Of a DNA stretch of 64,000 bases, positions 10,317-22,553 are shown in pieces. The DNA lies in contig CM066919.1 of NCBI GenBank assembly GCA_033964015.1, positions 4,430,101-4,494,100 of the forward strand, read 5' to 3'. How positions within the stretch are numbered: the stretch's first letter is position 1; every line of letters begins with the position of its first letter. Below the pieces are notes generated by a model. The model did not search any database. It was not told the DNA's origin and saw only the letters and a program-made list of their open reading frames with translations. This stretch comes from Scolanthus callimorphus (taxonomy: Eukaryota > Cnidaria > Anthozoa > Actiniaria > Edwardsiidae). The position numbers were made by a program, and so were the translations under genes.

Positions 10317-12111
10317 GGATTAGAATTGACATTATATTACAAATTGAACAACTCACTTGGTAAAGTCGAAAGCGTTTATTTGTGAAATCCTCAATCTTTC
10401 TGATTCCCAGTGTCGTTAAGAACTATAATTTCCCTTTTTGTGTTGCTGTCGCTTTCTCTGCCATAGTTGAAATAAGGTTTTTCTCTTGAGAACTAGAACA
10501 AAACTTAGTTTTGTGGCTTAAAACTCGTGTGACCGAGCGAGCGAGATTTCACTGCAGACGAAGTCAGGAAGACAACACTGCAAACGTGCACATCCGGGAC
10601 ATTCGGTACATAACTTTTTCATATTTTCACTAATGAAGATATGGAAAATACGAGTGTTTTGGTTTCGGTAAAACACTGGCATCCATATAATAAACACTAT
10701 TACGCTCTACCTCAATTGTTGCCTTTTAATGTGTTGCCTTGACTATCACTCTTTGGTAGTTCCAATGTGTTTTATGGATTTATTGAAACCATTCTAATAC
10801 AAGCAAAAGTTTGTAAAGAATTCTCTTAAACACATGTGGCTATCAGGTATCTTTGTTTCCGTCATCCTTTTCTGAGCGGTTTTGCTAACTGCGGAGTCCA
10901 CAGATCCACAGTGCCAGTGGTTTTACTGCTAATAGTAAAACTATACTCTGTTGAATTTCGCTCGTTTTTTCGGGACGGTTCTGGAAGCTTACGGAGGGCG
11001 TATTTTATTTATGGAATGTTAGAACAACTCTACGCAGTATTTGTACGGGACTCGTTGCACAGGTACCGGTGAATTTCTCCACATATGATTTGACATTTGC
11101 ACTTGTGAGGGCCCTGTCCTTCGTGGCTTTAAGTTTAAGAAACTTATAAAGCGAGAAAAAAAAAAATCTCGAATAAAACAAAAAAAAGAAATTGCAGTCA
11201 CTCATTTCAAAGATTGAAGTTCTGGTGTGTTTATTTAATGATGGTGATTTTATTTACGTGTGCTACACCCTTGCAACACTGTATCACGGGTCAGGTTTTC
11301 GAGCAGTTATTTCAGTTGCCGCTGCGGTTTTGTTCGACGCTTTTGATTTATGCGAGTCGCAGGAGAAGTGTATTTGTTTGACAGAGAGGAGCGCACAGTT
11401 CAGAGGGGGGCTTTCCAATTTTTTTGGTTGGGGATGATTGTTGTATCTTTTAGGTGAAAAAAAAAGTCACTAAGAACCTGGAACCATCTCCCTTACCAAG
11501 TCCAGATTCTTATGATTCTAGTAAAAAAAAAGAGCATGTGTGTGCCAGTGACTAGGAAGGGGCCCATCATGAGCTATAGTCACATTCAAATGAAAAATGG
11601 CACATTTAACAAGCATATTAATGTGCCCTTTGGTCCATTGCCTAGTCCAGTCCCTGAACTCTCCTTCGCGGCTCCATTATTGCTTGTGGTAGCAGAAAGG
11701 AGAGTCCAGAAACTTTTTTATTATATGGATGCCAGTGTTTTACCGGAAACTAAAACACTCGTATTTTCCATATCTTCACTATATGAAAAAGTTATGTACC
11801 GAATGTCCCGGATGGCACGTTTGCCGTGTTGTTTTCCTGACTTCGTCTGCAGTGAAATCTCGCTCGCTCGGTCACACAAGTTTTAAGCCACAAAACTAAG
11901 TTTTGTTCTAGTTCTAAGGAGAAAAACCTTATTTCAACTATGGCAGAGAAAGCTACAGCAACACAAAAAGGGAAATTAGTTCTTAACGACACTCGGAATC
12001 AGAAAGATTGAGGGAGAGTTTCACAAATAAACACTTTCGACTTTATCAAGTTGAGTTGTTCAATTTGTAATATTTTGCCGCTATGCCAATTCTAATCCAT
12101 ATAATAAAAAG

Positions 12112-12255
12112 AACATTACACACGGTGGCTTGAAGATATGGATTTCATTTTCTCGTGTCAAAAAGAATATTTTACTCACTCGCTGCGCTCGTTCGTAAAA
12201 TATTGTTCTTGCCACTCGAAAATAAAATCCATATCTTCGCGCCACCGTGTAATAT
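12112..12255. repeat. Hairpin unit, TTACACGGTGG ends, copy 2
   Basis: Inverted relative to copy 1. The loop carries CTCACTCGCTGCGCTCGTTCG, a GC-rich palindromic tip that copy 1 has lost and copy 3 keeps in part. Confidence 0.8.
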
Positions 12256-12267
12256 CCTCTATGTATG

Positions 12268-12560
12268 CGCATGTGCTAGATCTGACCAAGAAGTTGGGTT
12301 TTTGTTAGTGCGCATTATCCAAATACCATTGCCGGAAATTGGCTGTTGGCTACATGAATTTTGTCAATCAAGATAGGACGCCCTTGTGACCGTAACCACA
12401 AAAATTCAACATACAATCTCCAACAGCGGTATTTGGATCATGCGCACTAACCAAAAAAATTATGTCAAGGTCTAGCGTATGCGCATACAAAGGTTTCTGG
12501 ACTTTCCTTTTGGTGACCACAGGCAACAAAGGAGCCGTGAAGGAGAGTTCAGGGACTGGA
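12268..12560. repeat. Nested second inverted repeat
   Basis: 12261-12360 pairs with 12385-12490 (for example TTAGTGCGCATTATCCAAAT against ATTTGGATCATGCGCACTAA). The next block, 12491-12560, is the inverted copy of 11641-11712 (AGTCCAGTCCCTGAACTCTCC). So parts of the element centre reappear outside its right end. Confidence 0.75.
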
Positions 12561-12744
12561 CTATCCACTTTTTTGAACTGTCTGAAATGATGGACTTCTT
12601 TATAGCAATGGAATACTGAATGAAAATAACCATTGTATTATTTAGCAATTAGCTGCTAAGGCAATGTGATTATTGGCGAATAGTCACCAAGACAAAGTTC
12701 AGGTTCTATTTGCCGATAATCACAGAGCCTGAGACAACTAATTG

Positions 12745-12929
12745 TTTTAGTATAATTTCTCAAGTGATTCAAGGTTTTTGGACAAAAAAAAAGCTTGTTC
12801 TTAGGGGATTTTTTCACAATCATAACAAAACTTGTACATGCACTCCCAATCCTTTTGCAAGAGAAAATAAACCTCTTGACCAATCAGTGGCTGAATTTCT
12901 TATAATTGCTTGAGAAATTATACTAAACT
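12745..12929. mobile_element. 185-bp MITE, GTTTTAGTATAA ends
   Basis: Terminal inverted repeats GTTTTAGTATAATTTCTCAAG and CTTGAGAAATTATACTAAAC bound 185 bp of non-coding sequence. A second element of nearly identical length with the same terminal 12 bp is at 17125-17310. Confidence 0.75.
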
Positions 12930-13351
12930 CGTTTATGTTGGATGCTTTGGTATCAAAAGCCAAAGATAGAAAACCTGATAGTCAAGACACCGGATTACAG
13001 ACGACTGGGATGTGGGATCCACTGAAAAAAAAAAGCAATATGGAAAGGTTATGAAACAGTGAGGAAGTGGTTGCCACTACATTCTTGGTCCCTTGCTGAA
13101 GAGCAGAAATACAAAGGCAACCTCATGTCCCATTATTTAGCTCAACAATAGGTTGCAGCCCCTCCTATGCTAGTAGGATTCAAAGATTTTGACCTCCCCC
13201 TGACTATGACCCGACATGATGATGCCACCAGTATCACAGATGAATCTATCAGTTCAAATGATGACAACAGTGATAACCCACTCTGATTTAAGTGACTCAG
13301 AAGAAACATTAAAAAAAAAAAATCTGATCAGACACATTCTACAAGACACAA
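12930..13351. other. Spacer with decayed coding-like patch
   Basis: 13040-13300 translates to short runs of ordinary amino-acid composition ending in an acidic Ser/Asp-rich stretch, broken by stops. It may be a transposon relic, but nothing is recognisable. Confidence 0.3.
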
Positions 13352-14857
13352 GGGACCGTTCATTTTTATCAGGGAGGGGGGGCTGGTGGAAATGAGGGGG
13401 GACCCTGTATTTTTTTGGGTGGCCCCCCCTTTCATGTCCGTATTTTTTTAGGTGGCCCCCCCAAATCCAATGTATTTTTTGTGATGCCTCCCCCCCCCCC
13501 CATCTTATAAATGCTTACCCTGCCAGATAGACTCTTGTCCGAGTGATGCAGTCTCATTCTTCTTAATAGCAGATGAAACTTTTTTCTTCTGTCAAAGCTA
13601 AGGAACCGATCCCCCCTCAGAACTATTAAACGTTTTCGTGAAACCCCCTCCAGTCCCCTTTTTGACCTAGTAGAAGACATTTTACAGAAAGAGTAGGTGG
13701 ACATATTTCTTTCGTTGCGCGCCCAACTTTTGATAAGCGCATTTCATCAAGCCTCAGAAAAAGGGTAGATGAACATTCCGTTTTTTGTGTATAGTAAACA
13801 AAGCCTGTCAGGAGCCCAGGAATTAAATACGCTAACTATGATGAAAGCTCCTAGTGAAGGGCTCCTGAGCTTTTAGGTTATATTTTTCATGCGCGCAACT
13901 ATGCGCCGCAAATGACGAACTTATTATTATCCATGTGCGTTAAGCGCGGCCCAAATGACGAATTTCTATGCTTGTAAGCAAACGTTGAACTCACGCTTAC
14001 CTAAGGGGTCTTCTTTCGAAAATAGAGATTGCCTGGCAGGACTATCATTGTAGGGAGGGCTTATTTTTCTTGTCAAAAAACTCAAAACGCATATTAGATG
14101 TTAATTTTTATTAAGTATTGAGTGAAGTCAGCTTTATTACCAAGCTGCGAAATATTCGCAGAGTAAAAAATTGAACAGATTTTGAAAAAAATGTTGTTGC
14201 AGGACGTTATCACTTATTATCACTTACCACTGTTGCACTACTATATTTGAGCAAAAAATGAAATATTATGAAAAGAAAACCTGATTGGGTAAGCAGGCGA
14301 GAGTTCATTTAATGAATATGGTCATAAACTTGCCACGAATAATCCACAGCATGGTTCGCCGTTACATGTTTCAACTAAGCTATATGTTTCTGGTGAAAGT
14401 TAAGTAGAAAAATGCATATGATAGAGAAGTTGCTGGAATAACTACTATCTGTAGCTGTTTCTCTCTCTTCATTGTCCAAATCTTGCTGAAAATATTACGA
14501 CCCTCTCCAGAACAAGAAAAATTTGTGCCATCCCTAAAGGCAGGCGAAAAAAATTAGGACCCTCCCCACAAAAATAGGAGACCTCACACGTTCCTTATAC
14601 CAAGCCTTGAATAGACAGTGAGTTGTAGTTGTACTGTGAGTATTTTCTTGCCTACAGCATGCTATAAAAAATACAAACTTTTCGTTCCCTCCCTGTTATG
14701 TGCTTGTATTTTTTTTGGTGACCCCCCCTTTAGGGGCGTATTTTTTGGGGTGCCCCCCCTCCCCCCTTTGACCCTTTGAGGCCGTATTTTTTTGGGTGCC
14801 CCCCCCCCCCCTCATTTCCACCAGCCCCCCCTCCCTGATAAAAAATGAGCAGTCCCC
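13352..14857. mobile_element. 1.5-kb element with C/G-tract terminal inverted repeats
   Basis: The left end GGGACCGTTCATTTTTATCA plus a G-tract, GGCTGGTGGAAATGAGG and WTTTTTTTGGGTGGCCCCCC (13352-13470) is mirrored at 14700-14857. The interior (13510-14440) is homologous, same strand, to 21100-22005 and in part to 20393-20470. It has no transposase frame. The minus-strand frame 13432-13704 lies in the repeat. Confidence 0.75.
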
Positions 14858-15115
14858 AAAATAAAAATTTGTCATTGTTTCTCTAAGAAGTCTACTAGCA
14901 GGTGATTTTACACATCAGTAGCATCATTTCTAGTGTAACATCTAAAAAAAGCTTTTATTTTTTCAGCGGTCCGGTATCCATCAAATCGCGCGCTCTGATT
15001 GGCTCGCGAGCGGGCCGGAATCCTACGATCCGTACCCCGGGTCCGGATGGATCGCGCGCGCGCTAATTTCTGTGAAGTTTTATGCTGTTTCAGTGAAAGC
15101 AAAAAAATAAATATA

Positions 15116-15263
15116 TTATTTACCGGCTTGGGGTCGGTCCAGATCGTGAAATACCGTGACCTCGGCCTTGAAAATACTGACCTCGACCTCCGGTCTCGGT
15201 CAGTATTTTCAAGACCTCGGTCACGGTATTTCACGATCCGGACCTCCAAGCCGGTAAATAACA
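15116..15263. mobile_element. 150-bp near-perfect palindrome (foldback MITE)
   Basis: TTATTTACCGGCTTGG at the left pairs with CCAAGCCGGTAAATAA at the right, and the stem continues through ATCGTGAAATACCGTGACC and TTGAAAATACTGACC to a short GC-rich tip. The two overlapping open frames here, on opposite strands, are translations of the palindrome. Confidence 0.85.
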
Positions 15264-15629
15264 TATATATATGAAACAAAATATGATGTGGCCTCTTTTA
15301 AAAGCCTACACAAAGTGTCTGGTGGCAAAATCAATATTGTAAAGGAAAAAATGAGAAACTCAAACAGCAATGTCTCTGGATTTGTTTTGTAGCCGCCCTG
15401 ATAAAGTTTAGTTATCTTCTGGCTTTATGACTATCCACACATGATCAAGAAATTAACACATTTCATGCATAATATAATCCTACATACAAACTGACATATA
15501 ACAGAAAAAATAAGTAAATTGGTATATTAGAAAGTAACACCATACATACTAGAAAGAATGTACTTTTAGTGGCGACTGCACCAAAATGATGGCTAAAAAC
15601 TCTTCTAGTGATGGCATGATGAAAATTCA
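15264..15629. other. Unassigned spacer
   Basis: AT-rich, no gene seen. The minus-strand frame at 15463-15660 runs into the adjacent MITE and is not credible. Confidence 0.5.
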
Positions 15630-15830
15630 TTCTCAAACCCAGAGCTCCCCAGCTCGTCACCTCACGGAGGAGGCTCTGGTGACAGCCACTGACGCATGTG
15701 CAAGAATTAATACAGAGCTCCTGAGAGAAAGACCTTTCAGTGCATGCTAATGTTGAAAATGAGCTAATCAGCGAAGGCCCTCAAATGGATGTCCCTAGAG
15801 TCTCCAGCAGGGGAGCTCTGGGTACGAGAA
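15630..15830. mobile_element. MITE with TTCTCAAACCCAGAGCTCCCC ends, copy 1
   Basis: Terminal inverted repeats near TTCTCRWACCCAGAGCTCCC (left) and GGGAGCTCTGGGTACGAGAA (right). A diverged copy in inverted orientation is at 20046-20266; both include the ACATCCATTTGAGGGC core or its complement. Confidence 0.8.
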
Positions 15831-16615
15831 TGGATGAAAATTGAGACAAGTTAGAAGTGCAATAAAAAGTTTATTCCTAAAAAACATACAATAATTCTCA
15901 TCAGAGGTACAATGGGCCATTGTCCTATCCCTTAGGGTATAAAATTCACCCAAGTGCTATTATCTCTTAGGGGATGTCCAGAGAGTCTGCTATCCCTTAG
16001 GGGATAACAGGATAAATTGTTTCAACAATTAAAAAATTAGGAAAAAAGTGAAACATTTTTTTATTTACTATCCCTTTAATTTAAATTTACTTCAGTTTAC
16101 CACTGCATCCAAGCTGCTATGTCTTAGGGGTAAAATTTGCTGTGGAGCATACCCTTTGCTACCCCTGAGGCTCGAGGGTTTAAATAAATTTTTCTAATAA
16201 GCATCTATTTTATGGGAATCCTCCTCCTCATCCTTCTGAAAGCCCAGTGCATATAAGATTAAGTCATCCATGTGAACCTGTTAAGAGATAAAAGTAAAAA
16301 CAAACAATTGCTCAAAAAAACTGCCAGAGGTTTTACAGCGATTCAAAGTTATTTTGTCTTAATTTGAAGAGCAAAATTGCTTGATTGGGTACCCTAAAAA
16401 ATAACAGATCCCCAAATTTCCTGGCTTTTATAATTATTTTCAACCTCTAAAGTGTAAAGAGATACCCCAGGCCACGATTTTTACCCCTATTAAAGAGACA
16501 ATGAGCACCCCCGCCCCACGGGAATAACATGTTTCGATTCAAGATTTACTGAACTCACAGTCTAGGGTTATGGAAATTTCAGACTTTAGGCAATGAAGTT
16601 ATATTTTGCACTCGT
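15831..16615. other. Spacer with CTTAGGGG motifs
   Basis: No gene. The motif CCCTTAGGGG or a close form recurs at about 15938, 15968, 15992 and 16126. The block 16110-16215 has a diverged copy at 18340-18450 (both with CTTRGGGTAAAA and a GCATC.CATCTATTTT end). Confidence 0.45.
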
Positions 16616-16957
16616 ACCCCAGGGGGGGGAGACTCCCATATTTTTGGGATGGGGGTGCTCGTCAGGAACTTTTGACTTTACTCCTAAAAGGTACCAAACA
16701 TGGCGTCGCTTAGTTGACTTTGACCCCTAAAAGGTACCAACAAGACATATTTTCCCTCGTAATTTTCGAAATTCAAGCTACCAACAAGTGTGATTTGCTT
16801 GCTTTGCTAGAACGGACCTCTAACAGGTACCTATCTGGAAAAAATCACACGTTTTCGAATTTTACCCTCTAAAAGGTACCAGAGGCCTGATTTTAAACCC
16901 TAAAAGGTACGACAAGGACCCCCGCCCCAAAAATATGGGAGTCCCCTTCCCCCCCAC
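16616..16957. mobile_element. G-tract foldback element, CTAAAAGGTACC interior, copy 1
   Basis: The ends read a G-tract then GACTCCCATATTTTTGGG (left) and CCCAAAAATATGGGAGTCC then a C-tract (right). The interior carries four to five CCTAAAAGGTACC motifs at uneven spacing. A related element is at 24266-24702, and a fragment at 11405-11460. Confidence 0.8.
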
Positions 16958-17124
16958 TCATCAGGAAGGATGATAAAAACTAACGGGTATTATAACTTAT
17001 AGCCTACTAGTAGCGCAACCAATCAGAACGCAGCATTGATGATAGACCACTAGTGTGATTTGACTAATTAACAGGCCGAATGGTCTATTGATATCATAGC
17101 ACATGAGGACGAGAGGTCTAATTG

Positions 17125-17310
17125 TTTTAGTATAAACCAACTAGTTGGTCGGTTTTGGCATTTGAATTCCATTATTTTATGTTCAAAAAATCAAGTTTTA
17201 TTGCAAAGAAAGGTGGTGGTTTTGCCAGGCACGGTCTATCACTAATAGACCATTAGACGCTCAGCCAAATGCAGGATTTGTAATAGACCATTAGTTGGTT
17301 TATACTAAAC
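17125..17310. mobile_element. 186-bp MITE, GTTTTAGTATAA ends
   Basis: TTTTAGTATAAACCAACTAG at the left pairs with CATTAGTTGGTTTATACTAAA at the right. It shares terminal sequence and length with the element at 12745-12929 but little of the interior. TCTAATAGACCATTAG-like segments repeat around it. Confidence 0.75.
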
Positions 17311-20045
17311 TTATTATTCAAAGAAAATACAATGACTGCAAAAAATACACAAAGCTATTAAAAACAAGATGCCCAAAACGTGTCCCTAAACTACATATTT
17401 AAAGAGAAGATGGACACAACTCTTACCTATTGAAAGTGGATGTCCTGTAAAGCATGAATGTTCTCAGATTTCAGCTCCGTTCAAGAAATGCCAACCAATA
17501 CCCACTGATCATTTCCAGTACAAATCATACCGTGGTCAGCCGTGGTCTCCATATGTAACCAGCATCTCTAGAAGATATTCGCATTCAAATATCGCCTCCT
17601 TTTATCACAGGTCGCCCAAGCTCTTGTTTCATATTTTAATAAATTTGAATGAATTTAGGCTGTTTTAGAGCACTCTGCATAGCTTGCATTTTGGCTGTTG
17701 CAGTCGAAATTTGTAAAATAATGAAACTAAAAGAATTGTTCAATCATGTTGTACTTACTTGTTTATTAGCCCTTTGTGATCTCCTCTGGGAAGTCTTAAG
17801 CCATTTGGATCACTTTTTCGAGAGATATCATTCACAAACCTCCCCCGGGAAACAAGAGCTTGGGCGACCTGTGCTTTTATATCGTTTGCCGTTAATTTAG
17901 ATATCCATCAGCCGGGCCCAAACAAAATGCAAAATCGATGAAACTACGATGAAACTCCTGAACAAGTCACCGTTGGCGTTTTAAATCAAATGGCGAAGCC
18001 TAGAATACTTCTGAAATCCCCCAAAGAGAAGCTTCGTTATTAACGTGATCTTGATAATTTTTGAAAGAGAAAAATTCAACGAAAAACAGCATAAAAGTCC
18101 TAACAGTTGCGTAGTCAAGCTTCCCCGCCGTCAACATCAGCCGCCATATTGGATTTTTGCATTTTAATGAGATGCGAGTCTTTGATTGACAGCTCACCAG
18201 CTCGGAGCGATCATAGTGACTCGGGTCCAGGCCCTGCTGCGTACCCCCCCCCCCCCCCCCCCCTGACCCCAGCCTTCTTGCAGATTATTTCCCCCAGTTC
18301 CCACGTACAAGTCAAAGGGACTTCCCTTGCAATTTTCCGTCCAATTTGCTACCACCTAGGGGTAAAAGTATCTGTTGACCACACCCAACTTGCTATTCCT
18401 TGGGGTTAAAATCAATTTTCTCGACGAGCATCCCATCTATTTTTATTGAGGGTTCTTCCCCCCCTCCCCCGAGGTTTCAGCCAAAGCCGCCGATATTGGA
18501 AGAGCCCTATGAGATGGATTAATGTATGAGACTGCGGTAACCAAACAAGAAACCGCTGTACAGTAAATTCTTTTTGTCGTTTTATCTGTTTTATGTCTTT
18601 TTCACATGTTTACGTACGCTGATTTATCCTGACAATTATTTTAAAACGACGTTTTTTATCGTTTTACAAGGAAAAGGGAAATAATATAGAATCCCATTCC
18701 CAGTTTATTGGACATTAATTCCCAGTCCCAGTGGTCAAATCCCAGTCCCAGTGACCCCAATCCCATTTTCCCATATCAAGAAATTCCCTTAAAAATTGTC
18801 GACTTTCTTCAACTTCCTTATAAGGAAGTATCTGCATACCATATTTGGAATCCCAGTTACTTTTTCACTATTTTTATTGACGTAGAATACTTCAAACTCA
18901 ACCAGAACTCAAATACACTCGAGAAAATATGTTATGTGCATTTTCCGCTGTGTTTTTCACGGTCAAGAACCTGGAAACAAGGTAGACAAGACACCACAGG
19001 AAGCCCGCTCTATCTCTAGAAAGACGACAATGCTTTCTTGATATGCAGCCTAAAATAAGGCCATCCCAGCTCCCATTTTACCGCTTCTGGACCCTGTTAA
19101 TAATATCAACCTATAATGAAACTGCTACTTTAATGACAGACATGTTCTAAATGGCATTTGACCACCTTCCTTACTTCTGAAGGTGAAATCATGGTTAGAC
19201 TTTTTTGCATACTAGAAATTACAAACCCGGAGGGTTTTTTGAGAAACCGAACCTCGAATGTTCTCTGAAAATGTACAAATTTAACTTAAATGTAAGCTTT
19301 CTCGTTAATTGGCGATGATAGATCTGAAATAGAGAATGTCCTGATTCATGTTTATGACATGTTTTAAACACTCATCCATTATTCAATAGGTTCTCGATAA
19401 TCGGATGTCTTAATATTCACAAGTTCTACACTACCACCTACATCCTCAGCTCAGAACAGAGTACAGGGGCGTCAACTCCTGGTCTTGCTGGGAGTCTCAA
19501 GATTTTTTCGCTCGACCTCCCGGGAAAAATTAAAGAGCACTGCCATACATTTACAACTGTATTTCTCCCAGGAGAATTGCAAGAATTTTCACCTTTTGAA
19601 GGCGGTCACCATTCCTGAGGTTGACGTCCCGAGTTACTAAAACCAAACACTAACTCACTAACTGGTTCAGACTGTTCCGTCACGCGAAGGATCCTTTTAT
19701 AACTCATAATACACTCCACAAATTGAGTGACTCCAGGAAAAAAGCGTCTACCTGCACCGGATGTCGTTGATCATCTCGTTTACAAATTGAGCGACTATTC
19801 CGCAGACATATTCTGACATAAATACTCGACACCAGCAATGACAGCAATCTGAAATTCAAATATCCCACTGCCTAGCCTAGCTCTGACAAGTCGAAATGTT
19901 GTTGCTCTGCGATTTGACAGAACGTCCATAAAACAAATAAACTTTGTCTACTAAGTTGATCACCCCGCAGTGCAAATTCATAGTACGTGAGCTAAAATCG
20001 TTTTTGCATCTCGATTGATCACGGATCTCGATTGATCACGGACCA
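17311..20045. other. Long gene-poor stretch
   Basis: No gene can be supported over about 2.7 kb. It holds a C homopolymer at about 18243-18264, a copy of the 16110-16215 block at 18340-18450, a diverged relative of the 20564-21050 duplication at about 18800-19050, and a dispersed repeat at 19480-19620 whose second copy is at 38885-39000. Minor open frames (17649-17900, 18107-18409, 18708-19019) show no recognisable protein. Confidence 0.5.
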
Positions 20046-20266
20046 TTCTCATACCCAGTGTCCCCTCTCCCAGCTGGCCTGCTCGCAATGGAGGCTCTGG
20101 GGACATCCATTTGAGGGCCGTCGCTGATTGGTTGTTTTTGAGTGTTGGAGCATGCGCGAAAGGTCTTTTCCTCGGCTGCTATGTATTAAATCTCGCGTAT
20201 GCACCAGTGGCTGTCACCAGATCCTCCCCCGCAAGGAGACGAGCCGGGAAGCTCTGGGAAAGAGAA
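20046..20266. mobile_element. MITE with TTCTCATACCCAG ends, copy 2
   Basis: Inverted and diverged relative to the copy at 15630-15830. Its ends are TTCTCATACCCAGTGTCCCC and GAAGCTCTGGGAAAGAGAA. Confidence 0.7.
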
Positions 20267-20563
20267 TGATCAATAATAGCTGAGCGTTTAAGCCATTCAT
20301 TGGTAGAAGTCATCAGATATAAGGGACAGACCATTAGAAAAGTGATGAAGGAGGGAGCTGGGAGGATGAGATGGGGTGTAGGACTCTCTTTTGTTGCGCG
20401 CGAAAGCGCGCACCGATTTTGATAAACGCATTTCACCAAGCCTCAGAGAACAGATAGATGAACATAGTATGGTGAAGCGCGGTCGCCATGTGCACGATGT
20501 TGATACCGAATTACCCGCATATCAAGGAAATTTCGCCAAAAACTGTCGTTTTGCCCACGTTGC

Positions 20564-21050
20564 AAAACTTCCTTATTAGGAAATTCCCCCTTACCTTATT
20601 TGGAAGGTCTGTAAGTACTTTTCCTCATATCTTAGCGAAAAAAGCAGGGAAATTTACCAAAACTTGAAGATACTCGAGAAACATAGTTCTCTTGGTCGCC
20701 ATTTTGTTTTTACCCCCCACCGAGGGGCCTGTGACACGTTTTGAACACCACAGGCAACCCGCGCGGATTTGCCATAAAAACGACAACACTTTCTTGATTT
20801 TCGCCCAAAACAAAACTTCCTTATTAGGAAATTCCCCCTTACCTTATTTGGAAGGTCTGTAAGTACTTTTCCTCAAATCTTAGCGAACAAAGCAGGAAAA
20901 TTTACCAAAACTTGCAGATACTCGAGAAACATCCTTCTCTTGGTCGCCATTTTGTTTTTACCCCCCGCCGAGGGGCCTGAGTCACGTTTTGAACACCACA
21001 GGCAACCGCGTGGATTTGCCATAAAAACGACAACACTTTCTTGATATGGA
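20564..21050. repeat. Tandem duplication, 248-bp unit
   Basis: Two adjacent units (20564-20811 and 20812-about 21050) both run from AAAACTTCCTTATTAGG to CGACAACACTTTCTTGAT, over 90% identical by eye. Confidence 0.9.
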
Positions 21051-21099
21051 AAAACAGTTGTGACGTTGCGGTGACCAGTCAGGTAAAAAAATTGGGACC

Positions 21100-22005
21100 C
21101 TCCCCCATGTAATTTATATTTTCTGAAAACCTGCCAGGCTCTTGTCCGAGTGATGCAAGTGTCTCTTTCATCCTTCTTTAATAGCGGAAATGCTTTTTTC
21201 TTACTTCTGTCAAAGCTAAGGAACCGCAGTCATTGTTTATCGACTCGATTTTTTACGTGAGAGGATTTGGGGTAATTGACCGATCCCTATTTGACGATAG
21301 CTCACTCATAGCAAACAATAGGAAGTTTTCCCTACGGAATTCAAAATGTCCGAGCAACAAACTTGAATATCAAAGATTTTTCAATAATTATTCAGCTTTT
21401 CGAGATAAAAATATAAAATCCAAATTTCATGCAACAACTTCTAACACCTCCCTGCAATCGGTGTCTTTTCCGCGCTCTATGCCAAATATAAATTTGGTTT
21501 GTTCGACGTAGCAACAGTAACTAGGGGTATAACAATGAATTCGGGATCGGTGAATTCAGGGTAAAATCGCAACGATCCGCCCTCTATAAGTACATTGATT
21601 AACGTCATCCCACCTCTCCTGTCCCCATATAACTAGACTTAGATAAAAAGGGGGGTCGCATTTTTCTTTCGTTGCGAATTCTGATAAACGCATTTCATCA
21701 AGCCTCAGAGAAAGGGTAGATGAAGCCTCAGAGAAAGGGTAGATGAACATGTTTTGTGTACGGATAGTAAATTAGTGAATTTCTATGCTTGTAACGTCGA
21801 ACTCACGCTTTCCTATGGGGTCTTATTCATTCAAACATATAGTGACTGCCCGCCAGTAGGCCTATCATCGCAGGGGATTTTTGGGAGCGTTTTCTTTTCC
21901 TCGTGAAGATACACTGCTTGCTCTTGTTAACGGCGCGAAGGTAGTGTCTTCATTGGTCAAATTTTTATTAAGTAAAAATGTAAATGATAGAGAAGCTGCC
22001 ACGGT
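21100..22005 (+). repeat. Dispersed repeat, second copy of 13510-14440
   Basis: Shares CTCTTGTCCGAGTGATGCA, CTGTCAAAGCTAAGGAACCG, a CATTTCATCAAGCCTCAGAGAAAGGGTAGATGAA-type block (here itself duplicated at 21690-21745) and a GAATTTCTATGCTTGTAA block with 13510-14440, in the same order. A third fragment is at 20393-20470. The family is not identified. Confidence 0.75.
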
Positions 22006-22393
22006 GATTTGAGCCCTCGTCTGTTCGACCAGAAGCCTTTGCAATCATCGAGTAAATGGAAAGTTACCTTATAATACGCTAAATATAATCATCTAGTCGT
22101 AGTTTGCTGCTTCATTACAGAGAAAACTAACAAAACTCAATCACAAATACTTCACTAGTCTCAAATGAAGAAATGCGGTCGATAATTCGAGTTTGATGAG
22201 CGCGTTTTTGGCCGCGCCAAAGCTTGGAGAACTAGGGATTAACTGACAATAACCAAGTTTATCTAAGCGCGTGCGAATGTATATCCCGAAAATGTACCGA
22301 AGAAGTTAGGCATTGACAAAGTTGATACCCTTTTCAGTCATGAAATAAACAAATAGAGAAATAAATAACGTGCTTGTTTTTCTCTGTCCTCAG

Positions 22394-22553
22394 GATGCAG
22401 CAATTAAATCTTTGGAAGAGTCGAGCGCTATCCAAGTTTCCATGGATACTGAGAGGTCAGCCATACATTCGGGAAAGGGGTTAATAAAGGACCCAAGGGA
22501 ACGTTTATCGACATCAAAAGAAGACCAAGAATGCATGCTCCAGATGCTCGGCC
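22394..22553 (+). CDS. Probable upstream exon of the collagen C4-like gene
   Basis: After TCCTCAG, an open frame reads [18 protein letters not shown] and ends in [11 protein letters not shown], a possible short coiled coil like those that trimerise collagens. A GT at 22554 gives phase 1, compatible with the next exon, but it is a weak donor, so the end is uncertain and an exon may lie between. Confidence 0.5.

Larger units (their letters stand above)
10156..12267. mobile_element. 2.1-kb inverted-repeat element with hairpin ends
   Basis: 10156-10695 is the inverted counterpart of 11715-12267. Both arms begin with ATAGAGGATATTACACGGTGG, carry the CGCTCGCTCGG/CCGAGCGAGCG block near 10535 and 11860, and end inward at ATGGATG..TTATTATATGGATG. 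Each arm's outer 150 bp is itself a hairpin (10170-10320 and 12105-12262). The 1-kb centre (10700-11710) holds only short frames. A third copy of the hairpin is at 36838-37168. Confidence 0.85.

Noticed and set aside
14908..15279. Two overlapping frames on opposite strands
   Set aside because: Both run through a near-perfect palindrome and contain mirrored peptide, so they reflect the hairpin.
18243..18264. Biological meaning of the C and G homopolymers (also 13490, 58450)
   Set aside because: Homopolymer lengths are error-prone and only those at foldback ends show a pattern.
20179..20439. Minus-strand 86-codon frame
   Set aside because: Lies across a MITE end and a dispersed repeat; no recognisable protein.
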